Shown here one piece after another: positions 33,109 to 34,274 of a DNA stretch of 34,274 nt. The notes beneath the pieces were generated by a model, which was not told where the DNA came from, did no database searches, and saw nothing but the letters and a program-made list of their open reading frames with translations. This DNA is from Kiritimatiellia bacterium (GTDB lineage: Bacteria > Verrucomicrobiota > Kiritimatiellia > RFP12 > UBA1067). Numbering within the stretch: the stretch's first letter is position 1; every line of letters begins with the position of its first letter. The position numbers and the translations under genes are program-made. The DNA is taken from contig JAKSOY010000017.1 in NCBI GenBank assembly GCA_024405255.1, positions 1 to 34,274 on the forward strand, given 5' to 3'.

Positions 33109-34274
33109 TTACCAATTGCAGGACGCAAGGTCCTCGAGACGATCATAGTAGTTGCGGTAGAACGATTCGGCCTTCGCAAGCATTTCGACTGCATGTTCAG
33201 GATTGCTCTTGAGGAGCTGCTTGAAACGGTTCTCCTCGCTCGCCGTCGCGGCGAAGCTCTTGGACGGCGCCTTCGAGTCGAGTTCGAGCGCGCTGAATCC
33301 CTTCGCCCGACGGGACGGATCGTAGCGGAAAAGCGGGAAGTGTCCCGTTTCGACCGCCGTCTTCTGCCGTTCGAAGCCCTGCGCCATATCGATGCCGTGC
33401 GCCACGCAGTGCGAGTACGCGATCACAAGCGCCGGCCCATCATACGCATCCGCTTCCGCCAGCGCCTTCGCCGCCGCCTGCGGATTCGCACCCAGCGAGA
33501 TCTGCGCCACATACACGTCGCGATAGGTGAGGATGATGCCACCCAGGTTCTTCTTCATCGTCGGGCGTCCGCCCGCCGCGAATTTCGCCACCGCACCCAT
33601 CGGCGTCGCCTTCGAGGCCTGCCCGCCTGTGTTGGAATACACTTCCGAGTCCAGCACGAGCGCCTTGATGTTGCGTCCGGACGCCAACGCGTGGTCGAGT
33701 CCGCCAAAGCCGATGTCATACGCCCAGCCATCGCCGCCGATGAGCCACACGCTCTTGCGGATGAGCCAGTCGGCGTTCGCGCGCATCGAAACCGCCCGGG
33801 CATCGGTACGTCCGTCCAACGCCTTCTTGAGCGCCGCCACGGCCGCACGCATATCCTCGACGCCACGCGGCGTCGCCTGGCTAATGCCGCTGACCCGCGC
33901 CGCCGCTTCACGCACAGCCGCCGGCTCGTCACGGTCGAGCATGAGCTTCGCCGCTTCGGACCGCGCGCGCGCCTCGAGATTGTCGCATGTCACACGCATG
34001 CCGAGACCGTATTCGGCATTGTCCTCGAACAACGAGTTACCCCAGGCCACGCCCTTGCCATCGGCCCGCGTACAATACGGCGCCGTGGGCAAGTTGCCCG
34101 CATACACGCTGGAGCAGCCCGTCGCGTTCGCAACGATCAGGCGCTCGCCGCAGATCTGCGTCAAAAGGCGGATATACGGCGCTTCACCGCAACCCGCACA
34201 CGCCCCGCAGAATTCGAACAGCGGCTTCTTGAGCTGCACGTCGTTGAAGTTCGACATGTCGAGCTTCGTATAGT
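33109..34274 (-). CDS. nifJ: Pyruvate:ferredoxin oxidoreductase, C-terminal part (5' end outside window)
   Basis: The reading frame is open to the right edge; 388 codons of the roughly 1170-residue single-chain PFOR are visible. This is the TPP-binding domain VI: FCGACAGCGEAPY (cluster-ligating cysteines), NATGCSSVYAGNLPT, GGDGWAYDIGFGGLDH and YSNTGGQ. A Met codon lies at 34257 but the frame continues upstream as Y-T-K-L-D, as in full PFORs. The enzyme oxidises pyruvate to acetyl-CoA and reduces ferredoxin in anaerobes. The GH5 gene begins 6 bases after its stop. Confidence 0.95.
   Translation of the reverse strand, partial: YTKLDMSNFNDVQLKKPLFEFCGACAGCGEAPYIRLLTQICGERLIVANATGCSSVYAGNLPTAPYCTRADGKGVAWGNSLFEDNAEYGLGMRVTCDNLEARARSEAAKLMLDRDEPAAVREAAARVSGISQATPRGVEDMRAAVAALKKALDGRTDARAVSMRANADWLIRKSVWLIGGDGWAYDIGFGGLDHALASGRNIKALVLDSEVYSNTGGQASKATPMGAVAKFAAGGRPTMKKNLGGIILTYRDVYVAQISLGANPQAAAKALAEADAYDGPALVIAYSHCVAHGIDMAQGFERQKTAVETGHFPLFRYDPSRRAKGFSALELDSKAPSKSFAATASEENRFKQLLKSNPEHAVEMLAKAESFYRNYYDRLEDLASCNW

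Overview
The window looks like chromosome of an anaerobic, polysaccharide-using bacterium of the PVC group. My best guess is a Kiritimatiellota/Verrucomicrobiota-type gut or rumen lineage; that is inference, because there is no rRNA gene here and I cannot search databases. The pointers are two ferredoxin-linked 2-oxoacid oxidoreductases (a fused VorA/VorC-type enzyme and the end of a pyruvate:ferredoxin oxidoreductase) with no aerobic respiration genes, secreted carbohydrate-active proteins (a beta-helix protein, a GH5 enzyme, a Tat-exported esterase), fairly high GC, and families of GGGGAC-N-GTCCCC palindromes with a RAYT-type transposase. Genes are densely packed, mostly on the minus strand, often with 4-base ATGA stop/start overlaps.

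Layout. 1-3.1 kb: DUF456 membrane protein (minus), diverging from a secreted pectate-lyase-fold protein that overlaps rsgA (plus). 3.1-6.4 kb: clpB followed by overlapping birA (minus). 6.5-12.0 kb: a minus-strand group of OPA-type MFS transporter, Tat-exported esterase, secreted glycerophosphodiesterase, coaX, a lipoprotein and a KtrA-like potassium regulator. 12.1-20.6 kb: one very compact run, ferredoxin - vorB - vorA/C fusion - era - TPR protein - exbB-like - exbD-like - small membrane-anchored protein - pyrE. 20.8-21.5 kb: a second, degenerate glycerophosphodiesterase. 21.5-26.1 kb: a lower-GC stretch with a 425-bp gene-free region carrying tandem palindromic repeats, a RAYT-like transposase, comEC (without its beta-lactamase domain) and comM/yifB. 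26.3-28.3 kb: a 650-residue protein of unknown function. 28.4-31.4 kb: short-form uvrC, tatA, a DUF4186 gene and uppP. Then tRNA-Asp, a GH5 glycosidase, and the 3' part of a PFOR gene running off the right edge.

Themes. Several promoters share an extended -10 (TGnTANNNT), and four of them lie only 6-9 bases from the ATG, which predicts leaderless mRNAs. The ExbB/ExbD-like pair has lost most of the polar residues used for proton coupling but keeps its operon with a large periplasmic TPR protein. comEC and comM sit together, which suggests DNA uptake and integration. The palindromes occur beside the RAYT gene, inside it, between uvrC and the unknown gene, and perhaps in the esterase gene, as expected of a REP/RAYT system.
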